Source: Azadirachta indica (lineage: Eukaryota > Streptophyta > Magnoliopsida > Sapindales > Meliaceae). From it: a DNA stretch of 64,000 bases. The stretch lies in assembly GCA_022749755.1 (NCBI GenBank), contig CM040440.1, positions 15,921,269 to 15,985,268 on the forward strand, given 5' to 3'. The first letter of the stretch is position 1. Every line of letters begins with the position of its first letter. A program made the translations under genes and the position numbers. The notes under the pieces were generated by a model. The model had not been told where the DNA came from, did not search any database, and saw only the letters and a list, made by a program, of their open reading frames with translations. Shown here in pieces: positions 1 to 14,028 of the stretch.

Positions 1-419
1 AAAATCTGTGGATCCCGCAAGAAGTTTGCATTACCAAACACATTTTCCACCTTTGTTTTCAAAGCCAAATGGAAGCCAGTAATACCAAACATACTCTAAA
101 ATCTCTGTGGAATTATTATTGTTCTCCAGTTAAACTATGTGTCAAATGCCATCCTGTAATACTGGTAGCCAATCCTCCAAATTCTTTTGGTATGGGCTAA
201 TTTTTCCACTTATCCTGTGAAAGAAGTGTGTGGCATCGTGTGTTTGTGTGAAAGTTGTTCTGGGTTTTATTATCTACTTTTGTCATTTACTAGTAAAGTA
301 TGAATCTGTATTTGAGATCTAAATTTGTCTGGATTTGAACTTTCATCAATTGATAATTGTATTAGAAATTTGATATCTTCTCACAAGCTTGTTCTTTCTT
401 TAACTTATTGAATCTGCAG

Positions 420-580
420 TTCCTGAGCTTGAGCGTGGAAACAATAATCCGGAGACTCTTCAAAGGCTTATTGAGATGGAACTCCGATCAGGCACAAAGC
501 CGATTCACCCATTAGCAACAGCTGGCCATAATCAGGGAATTCACAACTATGAGCTAGACACAGGCTTTGGCTATAGGTAG
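420..580 (+). CDS. Last coding exon of an unrecognised gene (5' part outside window)
   Basis: An AG acceptor at 418-419 opens a frame that ends at TAG 578-580. It encodes 52 complete residues after a split codon, beginning PELERGNNNPETLQ and ending NYELDTGFGYR. The upstream 419 bases are T-rich and stop-rich and look like intron, so only the C-terminus lies in the window. The tail is polar, with a short amphipathic stretch (ETLQRLIEMELRSG) and no catalytic motif, signal or membrane segment. I do not recognise the family. The 3'UTR probably runs to about 750. The exon call rests on the acceptor, a clean frame and coding-like composition; function is unknown. Confidence 0.6.
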
Positions 581-2224
581 TGGATTTGGATTGTGTTTGT
601 GTATATTGTTTGTGTTCATCAGCGCTAGCTCAGATCTGCAACTCTTTGCACTGGAGAGTGGATTTCATCATGCTTCAACCAAGAGCGTTAGTCTGAGTTG
701 GTGTATTCAGTGTATTTGACTTTATATTAGCATTTTGTTTTGCTTTTTCTATTTGCTCTTTTCTTGATCATTTTGAACCAAAAAAGCTAAATGAACAAGG
801 CACAGCACAGGCAGGTAAAAAGTAGGCAGTACGAAAAGACCTCAACAAACATCGATCATTTTCTCTGCTTACTTTGATCATGGCTACAAATAGAATTTTC
901 TAATCTTCCATTATTTAAAAGGTATAAAAGGGGAGGGTTGGCAAGAAATGCCCGCGGTGGTGAACGTGCGTTGCACTGTCTGATGATTGTCATGAGTTGT
1001 GGAAACTTTTATAACGAACTTAAAAAGAGGGCAACAAGAGTGCAAGTTTGTTTCAAATATTTTATCACAAAACGGAAAATGAAAGATAATGACCTGCAAT
1101 TTTCTGTGACCTTTGTAAGGGTAAAATCACAATTCTTGACACTCTTAATACGAGTACGAGCTTTTCTCACATACGAAGGGAATCTTTTGTTACAATAGAT
1201 GTGGAAGCAAGGTGAATTATTTAAAAATCAAAGTTTATTTGTTTTATGAAAAGAAGATATCAATAAATTCTTAAGAAATAGATTATAGGGTTCAGCCAAT
1301 TGTCTTGATTGTGAGATATTATTGAGAAATAAAAATCTGTATTATCAAAAAAAAATTTTACAATTATTTTTAGTATGAAATGCATCAATCATACACTTTG
1401 GCATCATATTCTTTCTTCTATTGATCAAAATTTTCGATTTTTGAAAAATACTAAGACCATCCAATAAGAAGAGTTTCAATTTTTTTTCAAATAAACGATT
1501 TAAAAACCTATTGAACCTAACAATTGATTGCAAAGTTGACTATTTGAACCTTTCAATTCATGTAGGAAGATCGTTACATAAGGAGGCCAAGTAAATTCCC
1601 AAAGACAATCTACAGCCAGTCGCATCGCACCTTGTACTGTGTACTGTGTTGAAACTGGTGGTACAATTTCCCGACTACGTGCAAAGAAAATTCCATGTTT
1701 ACCAAGTTACGCAAGGCAAGTGCGACATTACGTTAAAGGTTAGCCCCCGCGCCTCGCATAAGAATAAAGGAAATAAATAAAAGTAAAAGTGATAAAAAAG
1801 GACGCGGCAAAAATCTCAATCTCGTATACAAAACATAAGGACGGTCACATAGATCTATATACAGAACAGCTCTGAACTATAGCCTTCAAAATGGCTTGGC
1901 ACTATCACACGTTTTAGAAGAGAGATAATTATCTTTCTATAATATACACAAAAAGAAAGGCCTTGTTTATTCAGCAGACGGTGCTGCGTGCTAGATGTTC
2001 TAGGCCAGTACATCATATGCCCCCCGTTACACATACTTATGTACATATGTGGATACATGCATAGATACATTACTTAAATTCTTGCTTGTAACTCGATCTC
2101 AAAACTGTCTACATCTACCCTGGCATTCAAAGTTCAAGGTCAGCATGGGACTTGGATGAATCATCAGGTAAACATTAATTTCGCATGCAAATAATACAAA
2201 TATGTTCTCAATGTATTTCACCTT
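581..2224. other. 3'UTR of left-edge gene, intergenic gap, 3'UTR of RVE6-like gene
   Basis: No supportable gene. Bases 581 to about 750 are the likely 3'UTR of the plus-strand gene, and about 1850-2224 is the likely 3'UTR of the minus-strand RVE6-like gene. The two genes converge here. The open frames in between are short, lack family resemblance and overlap AT-rich sequence. Confidence 0.5.
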
Positions 2225-5200
2225 TTATGCTGATGGAATGGCACTTTCTGATTTACCAGCATGCAGATTATCGCAAGGGCTGCCAAATCTATTCCTCTGT
2301 GATTCCGTGTCGTAAACCGAAAGCAGTGTTCTCTGCATCCATGTAATAAACGTTTTCAAGTAAATATGTTTTAACATTATCCAACTTTATTACTATCTAT
2401 TAAAAGTGCTGAAGAATGATAGCGCTGCTGATTCAAAAAATGCAAAAATATACTACAAAGCTCTTTGCAATAGTTACAAGGATGTATATCTGAAACCATT
2501 AAAGGGGGAATATGATGATAAATTAACCCAAATAAAAATGTAAGGTGATAAACTTTAAGAAAAAAAACCTTTTCACAGGATGTGATGTACTTCCACAAAA
2601 AAATTTTGCTCAAGTTATGAGACGATTGTCTGCTGAAGCAGACACCATGATATACACCATGATACCATGACTTTAATGGGGACACCATGCTGCAACATGA
2701 CAGGGAGGCATAAAATACAATTGCTAAGACCCCATATAGTTGCTCCATAATCAATATATTGTTCTCATATCAAGAATGTGAGTCAACATAGAAGTATAGT
2801 GAAAGGTCATCTCATTGCAACAAAATTCCACCATCATTCAGCTACTTTTCATTTAAGTTGATATACTCTCACTTTCTTACCCCGACAAAAAATGATCCTT
2901 GGAACAAAAGAGAAGAAACAGTTGAGAAACTTAAGAGTATAACAGTAAAATAACTGTTTGCCAGAGAATACGCGAAAAACTTGTTCGAAGTTCAACTTTT
3001 CAGCCATCCCACTCAATGATGAAAGACATCCAGAAGCCAAAGGCATCCGGAAATTATATGTGAGATTGGAGCCTTGCTCTCCATTGTAGAGAATTGAAAT
3101 ATAAGATGAAGATATTATGACAGCAGGCACATCCATCTATCAAAAAGCCTTAATGACCTTGTGGTTTTAATATCCTGCTACTGTAATTAACATTTATTTT
3201 GCCCACAGTGATTTCCACAATTCTACTTGTTAACACTAACATGCAAAAGAATACTTCCTTACACAGCTTGGAGAAGTGGGTAAAAAGCAATAAAAAATCT
3301 CAAGATATACAGCTAGCAGTTAGCTATCAGCTAATGGGCATACAAATGTTGTGTGTCAGAATCCAGATTCAATACTATATACATACTACTCCTATTGCAG
3401 GCACATGACTAAATATTAATACAAAAGCAAAACCAATATCCTACAAAATAAACGAATGAAAAAGGCACAAAAATAGTAAAATACTTACATGGTTCTCAAA
3501 CTCGGGACTTGTCAGATTAATGGCCAGATTTTTCATCAACAACAGTACCTGGGAAAGGGCCATATGAAATATCTAATGTAAATCATCATCATCCCATGTG
3601 GTAATGTCAAACCAAGCAAATCTAAAACAGGGAGAAAGGAAAGAAGAAAATCATGCACTAAAAAGACGCTTCTATGAAAATGATTGTTGAGTCCAGAAAT
3701 GTAATAAAGGAATTAGAAAACACTTGAATACGTACAGTTTCAAAATTTATTGGGTCCATCTGCTTCAATCTCTGAATGTGACCAGTTGCATTTGGGTCAA
3801 AAACACTGCCAAGGAAGCTGTAAACTTGAGAAAAATCTGGCATAACTGTATCAAAAAAGAATTATTTCATTAGCAAAAGAATTCAAAAACAGGTGATAAA
3901 ATATGGTATAAGACATAAGCATGTTTCCATGAAACCTGATTGACATGCACATATTGCACCAGGAGGGGTTTAGTCATTATGACATTGCAAGACAGATGGT
4001 TGGCTAGTCAAGTCAAGAAATAATATACAAAATCAAATATTATGCAGCTTCATCAAGGATGTTAAGAATAGTGGCAAAACAATAAAATATAACTTATACA
4101 TTTGTCAGAATTTGCAGAGAAAATCAATGAGATGGAAACTTTTAAATGATGCTATTTTCATATCAAAGTTGAGCCTCATCAAGAGTGGCTCCTGCTAATA
4201 CTTTTCAACAGAAAGGTCAGAGATACCATTTATGAGCAGGCAACAAAAATTTCTTAATCTTAATGAGAGTACAAAATGAAACATGTAGCATATAGAAAAA
4301 GTATTAGTTTTATGTCCGGCAGTTAACAATCAGGCATTCATGCTCTAATGATGCTCACACCTCAATTTGAACTGAAATGCTCATAAAGCCCAAATTAGAA
4401 AAAAGATACTAACCTCTTGGTGGTTTTCCTTGATTCCCTCGATCAATTGTTTCAGCAGCTGACCAAGTTCTTGGGGTGCTTTCATTACTACTACTATAGC
4501 AGCAATTCTGCGGAATGGTTGGTCCAGCCAATCCCACATCATCTGAAAAACCAAATGGTTATACTATTATTGTGACCAATATACTTGTTCTAAATGATAT
4601 TGCATAAACTTTAGAAGAGGTCCAGATGCTGCAGGAACAAATGATACCTTTGGTCACTTGTGACACACTCACTGGTGGCACCGAGTTATAACTCCATGAA
4701 GACAAGGCTGCACCAGGAATTGGATTTCCAGGCAATGATGATGAAGAATCTGGCCTGTAAATATATCCTGGTTCAAGCAGCGCTGCTGAAGATTGAAATG
4801 ACCCACCAATCTGGGATACACCTGGGGCTGCCAGATACACACAAAAATTTGAGATCAAACACTATCAAAAAGTATACACAAAAAATTTGGTCCAGAATAG
4901 AAGTCATGATATATGCATATAAAAGTAGACAAGAGTGGTTCACTATAAGTACTAGTTTTAGGAGCTTTCTGTGGATATGGATGAGCTGCTTTCCTTTTTG
5001 GGCGAGGCGGAGGTACATGTTCACTTGTCCCATTCTTTTGGACCTTCAGAAAGTATTTTTGTGCATGACTTCGTATCTGCCAAGAATATTTCTCAGCTTT
5101 AATAAATGAACCGATTAATGGTGACATGTAATACACTAGCTTTCAAATGAATGAAAAAATTGTAAGTAAAGACAACAAGCAGGCTGCTCCAAATGAAGAT

Positions 5201-6960
5201 AATTAATTTTTGAGAAATAGGATAAGGGAAGCAATCTACAGCCGTTATTTAAGAAAAACTCTGCACATAATCTAAACTAAATCTTTCTCACTCATCTATC
5301 AGAAGATGCAATAATTTTATCATACATAAGCCGTACAGCAGAAAATGTGGAATAAAACAAATAGATTTCACCAGTCAATGTGACGCTTATCTTCCATTAT
5401 CACAAACTGCTTGAACCATAGATCTCTACACCACAAGACTAATGCTTTTTCATGAATAAACCTGAACAAGTGATTGACAATATGTGATGGAAGAAAAAGT
5501 CAAAAATAACCTTAACATAAGACTGACAGGAAGACGCATATTACGACGAAGTAAATAAATGAAAAAAATAACATTTGAATTTAGAATTTAAAAGGTATAA
5601 AACATATATTTAAGGACCAAAGTGCCCAAATCTACCACAGTATGGTGCTTTATAAGCAGATGCTTGATAGACTTGAGTACATTTGAAATTACCTGAATGA
5701 CCGTTTTGGACCCAATAAACGCTTCAATCTTCTTCCAGTCACGATCAAATCTATCAAAAAGAAAACAGAACATTTAAGTTAGCACACAATAGTATGCTCA
5801 TATATACAGGATGAATCAGATAACATAATCATGAATCAACTTCTTCCAATACAGTCTACCAGACTATTCTATCCGTAGAAATGTATCCTTGATTTTACGT
5901 GTTAAGGATCCATTGATTTGGACCATTTGGTTCTACGTATCCAGGATGTAGTCAGAGTTTTTCAAGATGGGAGTCAAACTAAGGTTTAAAGACAAAACCA
6001 TTAGCTCATAGGTATGAGAGAGGACAAGAAATCCAATTCTCATTGTGTCAGACTATCCTCCCTCGAGACGTTAAACAAAAAGTGCAGTTGACCGAGTCCA
6101 GTGGAAGAATGAAAGTTGGGACAAAACTTTTTCTACCACTTACCTCATAGTTACCAACAAAGGGAATCAGTATGAAAACTGTCTTATTAGTTAGTAAATT
6201 TTTAAGGAGGAAAAATAATTAAATCGTCATAAAATTAGATTTAATGATTATGGCTTGGAAAAATACCGTTGTCTACCAAGCTAACCTAGTGCAACCTTAA
6301 TGAATCTAAGTGTTATACATTAAACTGTAAACGTTTTTAAAACGACAAAGATAAACTACGAAAATGCATACATTTATTTTTTAAAATCTCCTTGAAGCAA
6401 CTGCTTATTAGTATTACTAATTCTATCACACGTAGCTCATTAGATTCTGATCAATCCCGTTTACGATCAAATTTTTTCAGATTTAAACCCCAATTCTTCA
6501 TTAGTAGATTACAAAATGCACAAAAGAAAAGAAAAAATAGGTGATCTTCCTGAATATAGAATCATTGATAGTAGTACATCGTAGATGAAAAATTTCCTTT
6601 TCCTTAATTTTCTCAGCAACCAAGCGAACGCTAAATTCACCGAACACGGTTAAAAAAAAAAAACCATCGAAAATTCACTTACAGTTGGAGAGCTTCTAGA
6701 AACTTGTCATGCTCTTGTTCGGTCCAGCTCTCTCGAGACTTGGTAATTGTATACGGTTTCCGAATCTTCTTACTCGGATCCTCCATAAACGACATCGTAT
6801 TAGAGTTTGCACTTTTAGTTGATGCTGTTGTCGTAGTAGTACTTGTCGCCGTTGAGTTATAATTGTTCGTCGGTCGCAGAGAATTGAGACCAGGATGAAC
6901 CATATTCATGGGATCGAAGAAGAAAAAGCCTTGAGCCCGGTTCGGGTTCACGGACACCAT
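2225..6960 (-). CDS. RVE6: REVEILLE6-like SHAQKYF-type MYB transcription factor (LHY/CCA1 family), 8 exons, 348 aa
   Basis: Nuclear single-repeat MYB factor of the circadian RVE4/6/8 clade, whose Arabidopsis members bind evening elements and activate evening-phased genes. Coding exons on the minus strand are 6960-6683, 5750-5693, 5076-4953, 4827-4648, 4542-4414, 3845-3736, 3548-3489 and 2332-2225; the phases join without a stop. The MYB-like domain (about residues 65-125) spans exons 1-3 and carries [20 protein letters not shown], then [21 protein letters not shown] proline/basic stretch [19 protein letters not shown] follows. The conserved C-terminal LCL-type block ([16 protein letters not shown], then [16 protein letters not shown]) spans exons 6-7. 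The N-terminus MVSVNPN resembles RVE6 more than RVE4 or RVE8. The exon 4 acceptor (4827) is the least certain boundary, because a second AG lies close by. Clade assignment is firm; the exact paralogue is inferred. Confidence 0.93.
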
Positions 6961-8687
6961 AAGCTGAAACGAAAATGTTTTCCTTATTCTATTTTTCTCA
7001 GTAGTTTTTCATTTCTGTTTTCTGTGCTTCTGATTTTTGCTGCGAAAACTTTGCTTCGGAGTTTTTTTTGCCTTCTCGCTTTCTTTTGTTCTTTGGTAAG
7101 TCAGACAAGGATGATAATTGATGTTGTTTATAAATCAGTAGCCAGGTTTTATATAGCGTGTCAGGCGATGAGATAATAGGGGACGAAACCGTCATTACTC
7201 AGCTTCATGTGGACCGTACACGTGGCATTATCTGGTTGTACGGATTTAGACCCAGGCCATCTACAATTCGGCAAGTGGCAATTTATACACCACCTTGTGA
7301 ACAAATTTAAAATAATAATAATAATAAGGCAGTTACGGCACTACCGTTCACTCCCAACGTACAGCGATGCACCAAACTGAAAGCAAAGTAACAGCAAATT
7401 TTAATTCTTACCAAAGTAATGCTCAGAAAATGTAGATTTTTACTATTAAATATATAAATCAAAAAACTGTTATTTGGCTTGTATCGATGTTTGTAATAGT
7501 TAAAATGGATAAATTTTAAAATTATTTTTTATTGTTATTGTACAATCTCACTTTATAAGTGCTATCCCAATCAGGATTAAAGAAATTAAGATAATATTTT
7601 TTTAAAAACTTATTTTATTTAGACATATACTGGTGAGAACATCTTAAACACACCGTTTTATTTATTTATTTTGAAATTACGAGCAAATGATACAGTAAAC
7701 AATTAACTATCTTGTTTATTATTCATATATATTAATTGATGGAATAATTAATTTAATATTCGATTATCATATAAGTTAAATGTCAAAAGAAATAAGCAAC
7801 GGCTTGTAATTAGAAAATAATAGATAGATTCTAAATTGGGAAAATAACCTGAGTGTTGATGATTTGTCTAGAAAATTCAATATATTCGCTACATTGCGAT
7901 TTTTTTTTTTTCCCATTTCGTTTTAAAATTTAAAAAACAGTTACAATGGGGAGGGAGGGAGCGGCAAGCTTTGTATCTTACCATTTATAGAAAGAGGTTT
8001 AAAGACGAGGCCACGTGTGATATATTTTTCCCACCATGTAAAATTACTCTTGCACCCTTTCGGAGAGAAGGAAAGAAAAAGAGAAAAAGCGTTTCTCTGA
8101 AAGTTCTAGCAAAGTCGAGCACCCCGGCTGTCAACTTTGTCCGTTAAGATCTTGCCTAACCAAGATCTTGAACAAATAATTATGAGTAGGCTTATTCTAA
8201 ATTCAAGTTGAATTGATTGATAATTTAATGATGGATTACGAGGCAGATTAACTCTAACTTTGCCAATTAGAGTTCAGACAACCAAGGATATTATAATAAT
8301 TTTTTACTACAGCATTATTTGTTAAGTTTCCTTGTCAAGTCCGCAAACTATCAGATTGTTCAACAAAAATGATTATCATACAACAATTTTCTCTCCATTT
8401 CCTAGAATAGCTGTGTTTTAACAATACAATGTAAGATAAGCAGCTTCACCAGTGGTAAATCATGGAACAATGGAGCTTCATTGACCAATGAAAGTATCCG
8501 TTCGCAAAAGACAAAAGAGACAAAATCTCTTGTACAATTTACGGGCGCCAAACAACCGACAAGAAGAAACCCTGGTAAGGTAACATTTCAAAAATGGAGA
8601 AAGAATACTTTACAAAGTGTTCTCAAGCAATACAAACCTCAGACTAGGCAAAAATAAAATCAGACAAGAAGTAACTCCATCCCAGTC
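6961..8687. other. RVE6-like promoter and 5'UTR, intergenic spacer, ANGUSTIFOLIA 3' region
   Basis: AT-rich spacer between two genes in the same orientation. The part near 6961-7400 should contain the RVE6-like 5'UTR and promoter. The part near 8400-8687 probably contains the ANGUSTIFOLIA 3'UTR. A second CACGTG hexamer lies near 8012. No coding region is supportable. Confidence 0.5.
7218..7226. promoter_or_regulatory. G-box (ACACGTGGC) upstream of the RVE6-like gene
   Basis: A CACGTG palindrome in ACACGTGGC context lies about 260 bp upstream of the RVE6-like start codon. G-boxes bind bZIP and bHLH (PIF-type) factors and are common in light- and clock-regulated promoters. The motif is seen directly; its function is inferred from position only. 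Confidence 0.4.
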
Positions 8688-11600
8688 CTAATCAAGCCAA
8701 CGAGTAACCCCATCCTCTTCCCCAACCGCTGCCAGAATTTCAATGCGTACATCCAAAACAGCCTGCAGCTTACATCAACAGAAGCAATTCAGAAAAGTGT
8801 GACAGTTAAGGATGAGAAGCAAGGATTGGATTATCACTATTTTTTTTTTTTGTTTGGTAATATTAACTGTTTCCTCAGAATTTCAGTAACTACCTCCCTC
8901 CCAGAAATTGTCAAGTTAATGTGCCATAAGATAAATCTATTTCAGGTCATTAACGTGGCTGGATACTCCAGAGAACTTTAATCAAGCGAGGCATGAATGG
9001 TCAGCGCTATTATTGGAAAAGCTTAAGCCCGCTTATATTTCACAATTTCAACTAGTTAATTGGCAGCACAAAATTATAAGGATTTTAGCAAAGAAAAAAA
9101 TTACCAGGGGATTTCTACAGTTGACCAGCCTACATTCCTCGAGAGAACCTTCCATAGTCCAACTCTCCCAAACATCAAAACTGTGACTTGCAAACACAAA
9201 TTCCATTCTCCTATTTATCTGCAATTTCAATATAGAAGCAGACTTTAATCCCCAAGAACAGAACCGTCCATAATATAACTGCATTTGGTTACTACTTCAA
9301 TTGGGCAAAAACAAGAAAATAGAACAGAAAAGGGTCCTTTCATATGCAGAAGATCTCATACTAAAATATTTTTCTCATTCAGAAAATAAGAAGCACAAAG
9401 TGGTTCATTAACCATGCAAGATAATATGATGTTGAGAGGGAGAAAATAATTAACCTCACACGCTGGTGCATTAAGCCTATTACTATAGTCATTTAGCAAG
9501 TATACAGATTACCTCCTGAGAAACCCCACAAATAGCCTCTGAGGTTCATAATCTACTTTTACTAATGAAATGTCAACTTAGCTAAGATATGAACTCTCAA
9601 AAACCTGAATATTAAATTTTTATGAACCATTTATATTTTCTGGTCCATGATACTTGAGGTTCCAGAAAAAGAATGTCCCATCAGCAAAACAAAGATCAAG
9701 ATCCAAATCCGAAAGTAATATCTTCCCCATCAATAACCTCATAAATTTTCTATAAAGAAACTCTACCAGCAACTCTAATATATATTTCCCTTTACCATTC
9801 ACAAATTTGAGTTCATGAACAGAAATACTCCTAAAATCAGACATTAGTAAATAGGACTTGAGGAAAACACCCTAACTGGTGATGTAAGAACTAAAAGTAT
9901 AAAATTACCTGCAATAACTTTCCACCAGCAGCAAAAGAACGCAAACCGATTATGTCCTGACAAAGAGAACCCAGAAAAGCATATTAACTTAGTGAAATAA
10001 ACTATTCAAATTATGCTTACCATTATAGTTAAACTGAGTCAAAACTTGGACCCAACAGAAAAGGCATAGGTTCATGTCAACAAACCTTGCTTCTGCAAAC
10101 AACAAGGAACTGAGCTGCAGGATCTCTTTTTGTAACATTTGACATTGTGTCTAAGAACCAACCACCACCTTTAAGTCTTTGCCTGGAGACATGAAGCATA
10201 GGGCGATCTCTTGCATATAGAGCTACAACATACCCATCTTTCAGCATTTCAACAGACATTCCACTGAGCTTTTTGCTAGATTTTAGAAGCTGGCTGGAAG
10301 TTGATTCTTGTATTGATTCTATTGGTGTTTTCCTACTTCTTGAGTCTTCAGGGGATGCACATCGAGAACTAGCTTGATCTGTAGCACTCATAGCAGTATC
10401 ATCTTCCCTATGTGAAGTACTTTCTTTTTCTAATGCAGAGGGGTCATCTGGTTTCTGCAAAGATTTTTGACGGGCATGTCTCTTTTTGGCCTTCTTACCT
10501 GACCTGCTGCGCCTTACATCGGTTTTAGTGTTCATAGTATTCTGAGACCAAGCTGAACCCTGATGCTGGCTGGCAGAATCTTTTGATCCACTAGTCCCCT
10601 TTTTCTGTGAGTTTTCTGGACTAACTTGAATGTCATCTGTCAGTTGTCCACCAACAGAATCCTCCAGTGCACTCACTTTGTCCTGTTTACCATACTGTCC
10701 AATTTCATCACTTATTTCACTTTCATATTCTTCCTCATCAGAAATGGCATTTTTTGGAATAAACCCATCAAAGAAGAATGCCTGCAATACAGAAATGGCC
10801 TTTTCCCTTATCTCCATCCACACCTCTTCACTGTAATCCGCACTGTGAGGCAGTATCAGTACATTGGGCATCTCCCTAACCTGAAGCAAGTAAAATTAAG
10901 ATGGATCAGCGGCATCATGATATATCGAACTCTCAATTACTCAGCATACAGCGCATCCATAAACAAGATAAATTAAATAGCATACTATATTTATTCAACT
11001 ATTAAGATGGCTTCCAATCTTGTTGATACTCCTTTTAAAAAGAGAAGGGAGGGGGTGGGATCATGTTAAGATATGCATCATGTGCATGCAGGTATTCACA
11101 GGAATTTTACAGATATTACAATTTTACAAGAAAAATAGGAAACCACTCCCATGTAACAGTTTAGATAAGCTTCATTAACATAAAATACAGAAAGTTTTAA
11201 AAATAAAGAATGTGAAACAGATTTCAATGAACTTAAGGTTTCAAGTGTCCAGCACTTGATATGTAGTGAATGTTTAACTAGCTACAGTCCAGTAGACTAA
11301 ACTTGCATTTACACAAGGAAGCAACTCCATCTAATCTGGTATTTATAATAACAACTATCACAGGAAGAATTATAGGGAAAGGGAGAAGGAAATGGGACCT
11401 CATGGAGATAGCTGTTAACAAAATATGTAAGTTCAACTGCCTGCCTATAGAATGCATACATAATGCTTTAAACTCAAGCAATAAGCATGGTCATCATACC
11501 CATGCTTCCATCCATTGTGGCCCCTCAGCACCATCCAGTGCACAGCCAGCCAAGGTGCCATCAATTAAAAGCTGCTTCACAGCACAATCATCCAACAGTT

Positions 11601-14028
11601 GACTGCTACCCGTATTCACAAGAAATGCCCCTATATGGAAATAAAAAATTTTCTGAATCATAAGAAAATTAAAGATATCAGAATAAATTTTATAGGAAGG
11701 TTCATAAAATGAGAAGTAAATATACCGGGCTTAATATGCTGCAAACATTCTGCATTGAGAATCTGAACTGTTTCATTTGTTACCGCACAATGAAGTGATA
11801 TTACATCACTGGCAGCTAGCAAATCATTAAGAGTATCCATCCTTCGGGCAGCTGAAGGAAATGTTACTTTACCTTTACCCTGTGGGAAAAAGGTTAATTC
11901 AGAAATTCATTTCCAAAGAACAAATGACAAATTATATATACAGTGCCTTTAAAGCTCAAAATTTTCCATGGAAAATTTGACCCAGTAAACAAGCAGTAGA
12001 AAAATGCACCAATATTTCATTACAAACACTTCCAAAAGATGACTTGTCATTTCCAATTTCATTATCTTTCATCCATGATTTTTTTTAATAATTTTCCTTT
12101 TATAAGTATTACAAGCAAATAACCCAAATCCATCCTAAACTGGTGTAAGTAGGGTTTGATCCCAAGACTTCTTGTACCACTCCTAGAGATTTTACAAATT
12201 GAACCAACTAATACCCACATTTTTCATCCATGATTAAAAATATAGTCTTCCATGTCTTGATAATTGATTATCTGCGGATATACTTCAGAAATAATTTTCA
12301 CCTAATGGTCTGTCACCAGAAGTGCACATCTTCCCAGATGAAGAGGGAGTAAATTTGGTATTGTGCTTAGCTCTCTTCACTTCAATAAAAATGAAAACTA
12401 AATATTTGATTTGATTTGAATATCAAATTCTATGTCTGAATTGTGCACATCATTCATTCGTTTGCAAGCAAAAGCAGTAAAGTGTCAAAGAGTTGTAACT
12501 GAATAAGTTTGACATTATATTCATACTGTTAAAATCAAAATCTTCACTGTTAACACACACAAATATGAAATATCCACTAGTACTATATCTACGACTAGTT
12601 CAATGTACTTATCTCAAAATTCACTTTGGGCTAACCTTACACAGGTTTGACCCACAAACTTTGGCATGATAAATCTTTAAAATTTGGCAACAATTAATTA
12701 TGCCCGTCACTGTAGACAAAAAATTAGCCTGACACTAGAGTTCAGAATATCGTGTTTGTACTTCATTTGCTATTGCAATTGGTTATGATCTTGTTCCACA
12801 TTTTGACCCCAACTATGGAACTACATAACTTAGGATATAAACAAAAGATCAAGTTAGTCAACATTGATTTAAAAGCACATGCTGAATCCTAAAATGTCTT
12901 TTGGTTCACTAATAGTACACAAGCAATATAGCACTTTAGTGTCTAAATACTGCAACTATATCCCAAAAGAACACCATTTTCAACAATTCAGCAACCTCTT
13001 AACTTGATCGTTAATTTATTGCCTACACAGCCCCCAAATGCTAATCTATTTGAACTGATTTAATGTCAAAACAAGTAAATTTTGGGCTCAAACAATATCA
13101 AAATGAAAAAACATCATATGACATCCAAGCCATAGCTCATGAACATCAGGAACAACACATTGGCACCATGTTATATAGTAATCACAAAAACTGTTGCAGA
13201 CTCATACCATAAACATCAAAGTAGAACACCTTGTTTCTCAAACAACAAAAGCATCACATTCTTACCACTTAAACCGATCATATCACCCTAATTAAGAGTT
13301 AGGGCAACAAACCAATACAGAACTATTTGATGCAACACTTACAACAGCGAATTAACTATAAGGCACGTTATGTACTGCCAAAAACCTAGAATAACAAAAA
13401 AAAAAAAATTGCTTAAATTTAACCAACATTATCAAGTGCGTACCTCATGAACGTCAAAATAAAGCACACTCATCTTGAAAGCTAAGCTTCTCGTAGCCAA
13501 AGACCGTGCGGAGGCAGATCTACCTATGATCCCCATAACCAGCCCTCTACACCTCCTCATTCCTCTACAGAGCGGCTGCACCGAGCCCAGCCAGCCCGAA
13601 GCCGAGAGGGCGTGGCGCGAGAGCAAATGTGTCCGGCGCAGCAAGCCAAGGACGAGAGCCATCACGGTATCAGCGATTTCTTCGGCTCGAGCGGTATCCA
13701 CATGAACGAGCCGGAGACCAAGGTCGGTGGCGAGAGAGGAGTCCACGGCTCGGTCGGAAGACCCAAGGCAAACGATGAGCTGGTAGGGACGGAGGCGACG
13801 CTGCGCGGCGCGTGGCAGGTACGCGAGAGAATGGAGAACGACGGCGGCGGCTGCTTCGATCTTACCATCGGCTAAGCGGCTGAGAGGCACGTGCTCGACG
13901 AGTGCGACGCCGGCAAGGGAGTCTTGTTCTAAGACGCAATCTTCGATGCAGTTGAGAGCGACCACTAAGGGAAGAGATGTCGTGATGTTACGGTGAGCCA
14001 TTGCAGCAGAGGATCTATTCTTCGTCAT
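8688..14028 (-). CDS. AN: ANGUSTIFOLIA (plant CtBP/BARS-like protein), 7 exons, 633 aa
   Basis: Plant homologue of the animal C-terminal-binding protein/BARS family. In Arabidopsis it controls cortical microtubules, leaf-cell width and trichome branching, and acts in the cytoplasm/Golgi and nucleus. Coding exons are 14028-13444, 11879-11726, 11630-11500, 10880-10086, 9956-9909, 9218-9105 and 8762-8688; phases close in frame. Residues about 20-340 form the D-2-hydroxyacid-dehydrogenase-like fold. The nucleotide-binding loop reads MGIIGRSASARSLATRSLAF, so it lacks the classic GxGxxG, as known for plant AN. Exon 4 encodes the plant-specific tail with a basic nuclear signal (RRSRSGKKAKKRH) and an SPEDSRSRKTP phosphorylation-like site. 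The end is INRRMEFVFASHSFDVWESW, then a final TRWLD. The frame is open three codons upstream, but the first ATG is 14028. Length is close to Arabidopsis AN (about 640). Exon 1 is strikingly GC-rich compared with its surroundings. Confidence 0.96.

Noticed and set aside
2094..2165. Alternative last exon of the RVE6-like gene ending PDDSSKSHADLEL
   Set aside because: No AG acceptor opens this frame (a TAA lies just upstream). The exon at 2332-2225 has a proper acceptor and continues the family sequence HRTLLSVYD.
9620..9844. Minus-strand open frame of 74 codons inside an ANGUSTIFOLIA intron
   Set aside because: No acceptor/donor pair would join it to AN without breaking the conserved DIIGLRSFAAGG to INRRMEF junction, and it resembles no known domain.
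10626..10976. Plus-strand 116-codon frame across AN exon 4
   Set aside because: Antisense to a conserved coding exon and without resemblance to any family.
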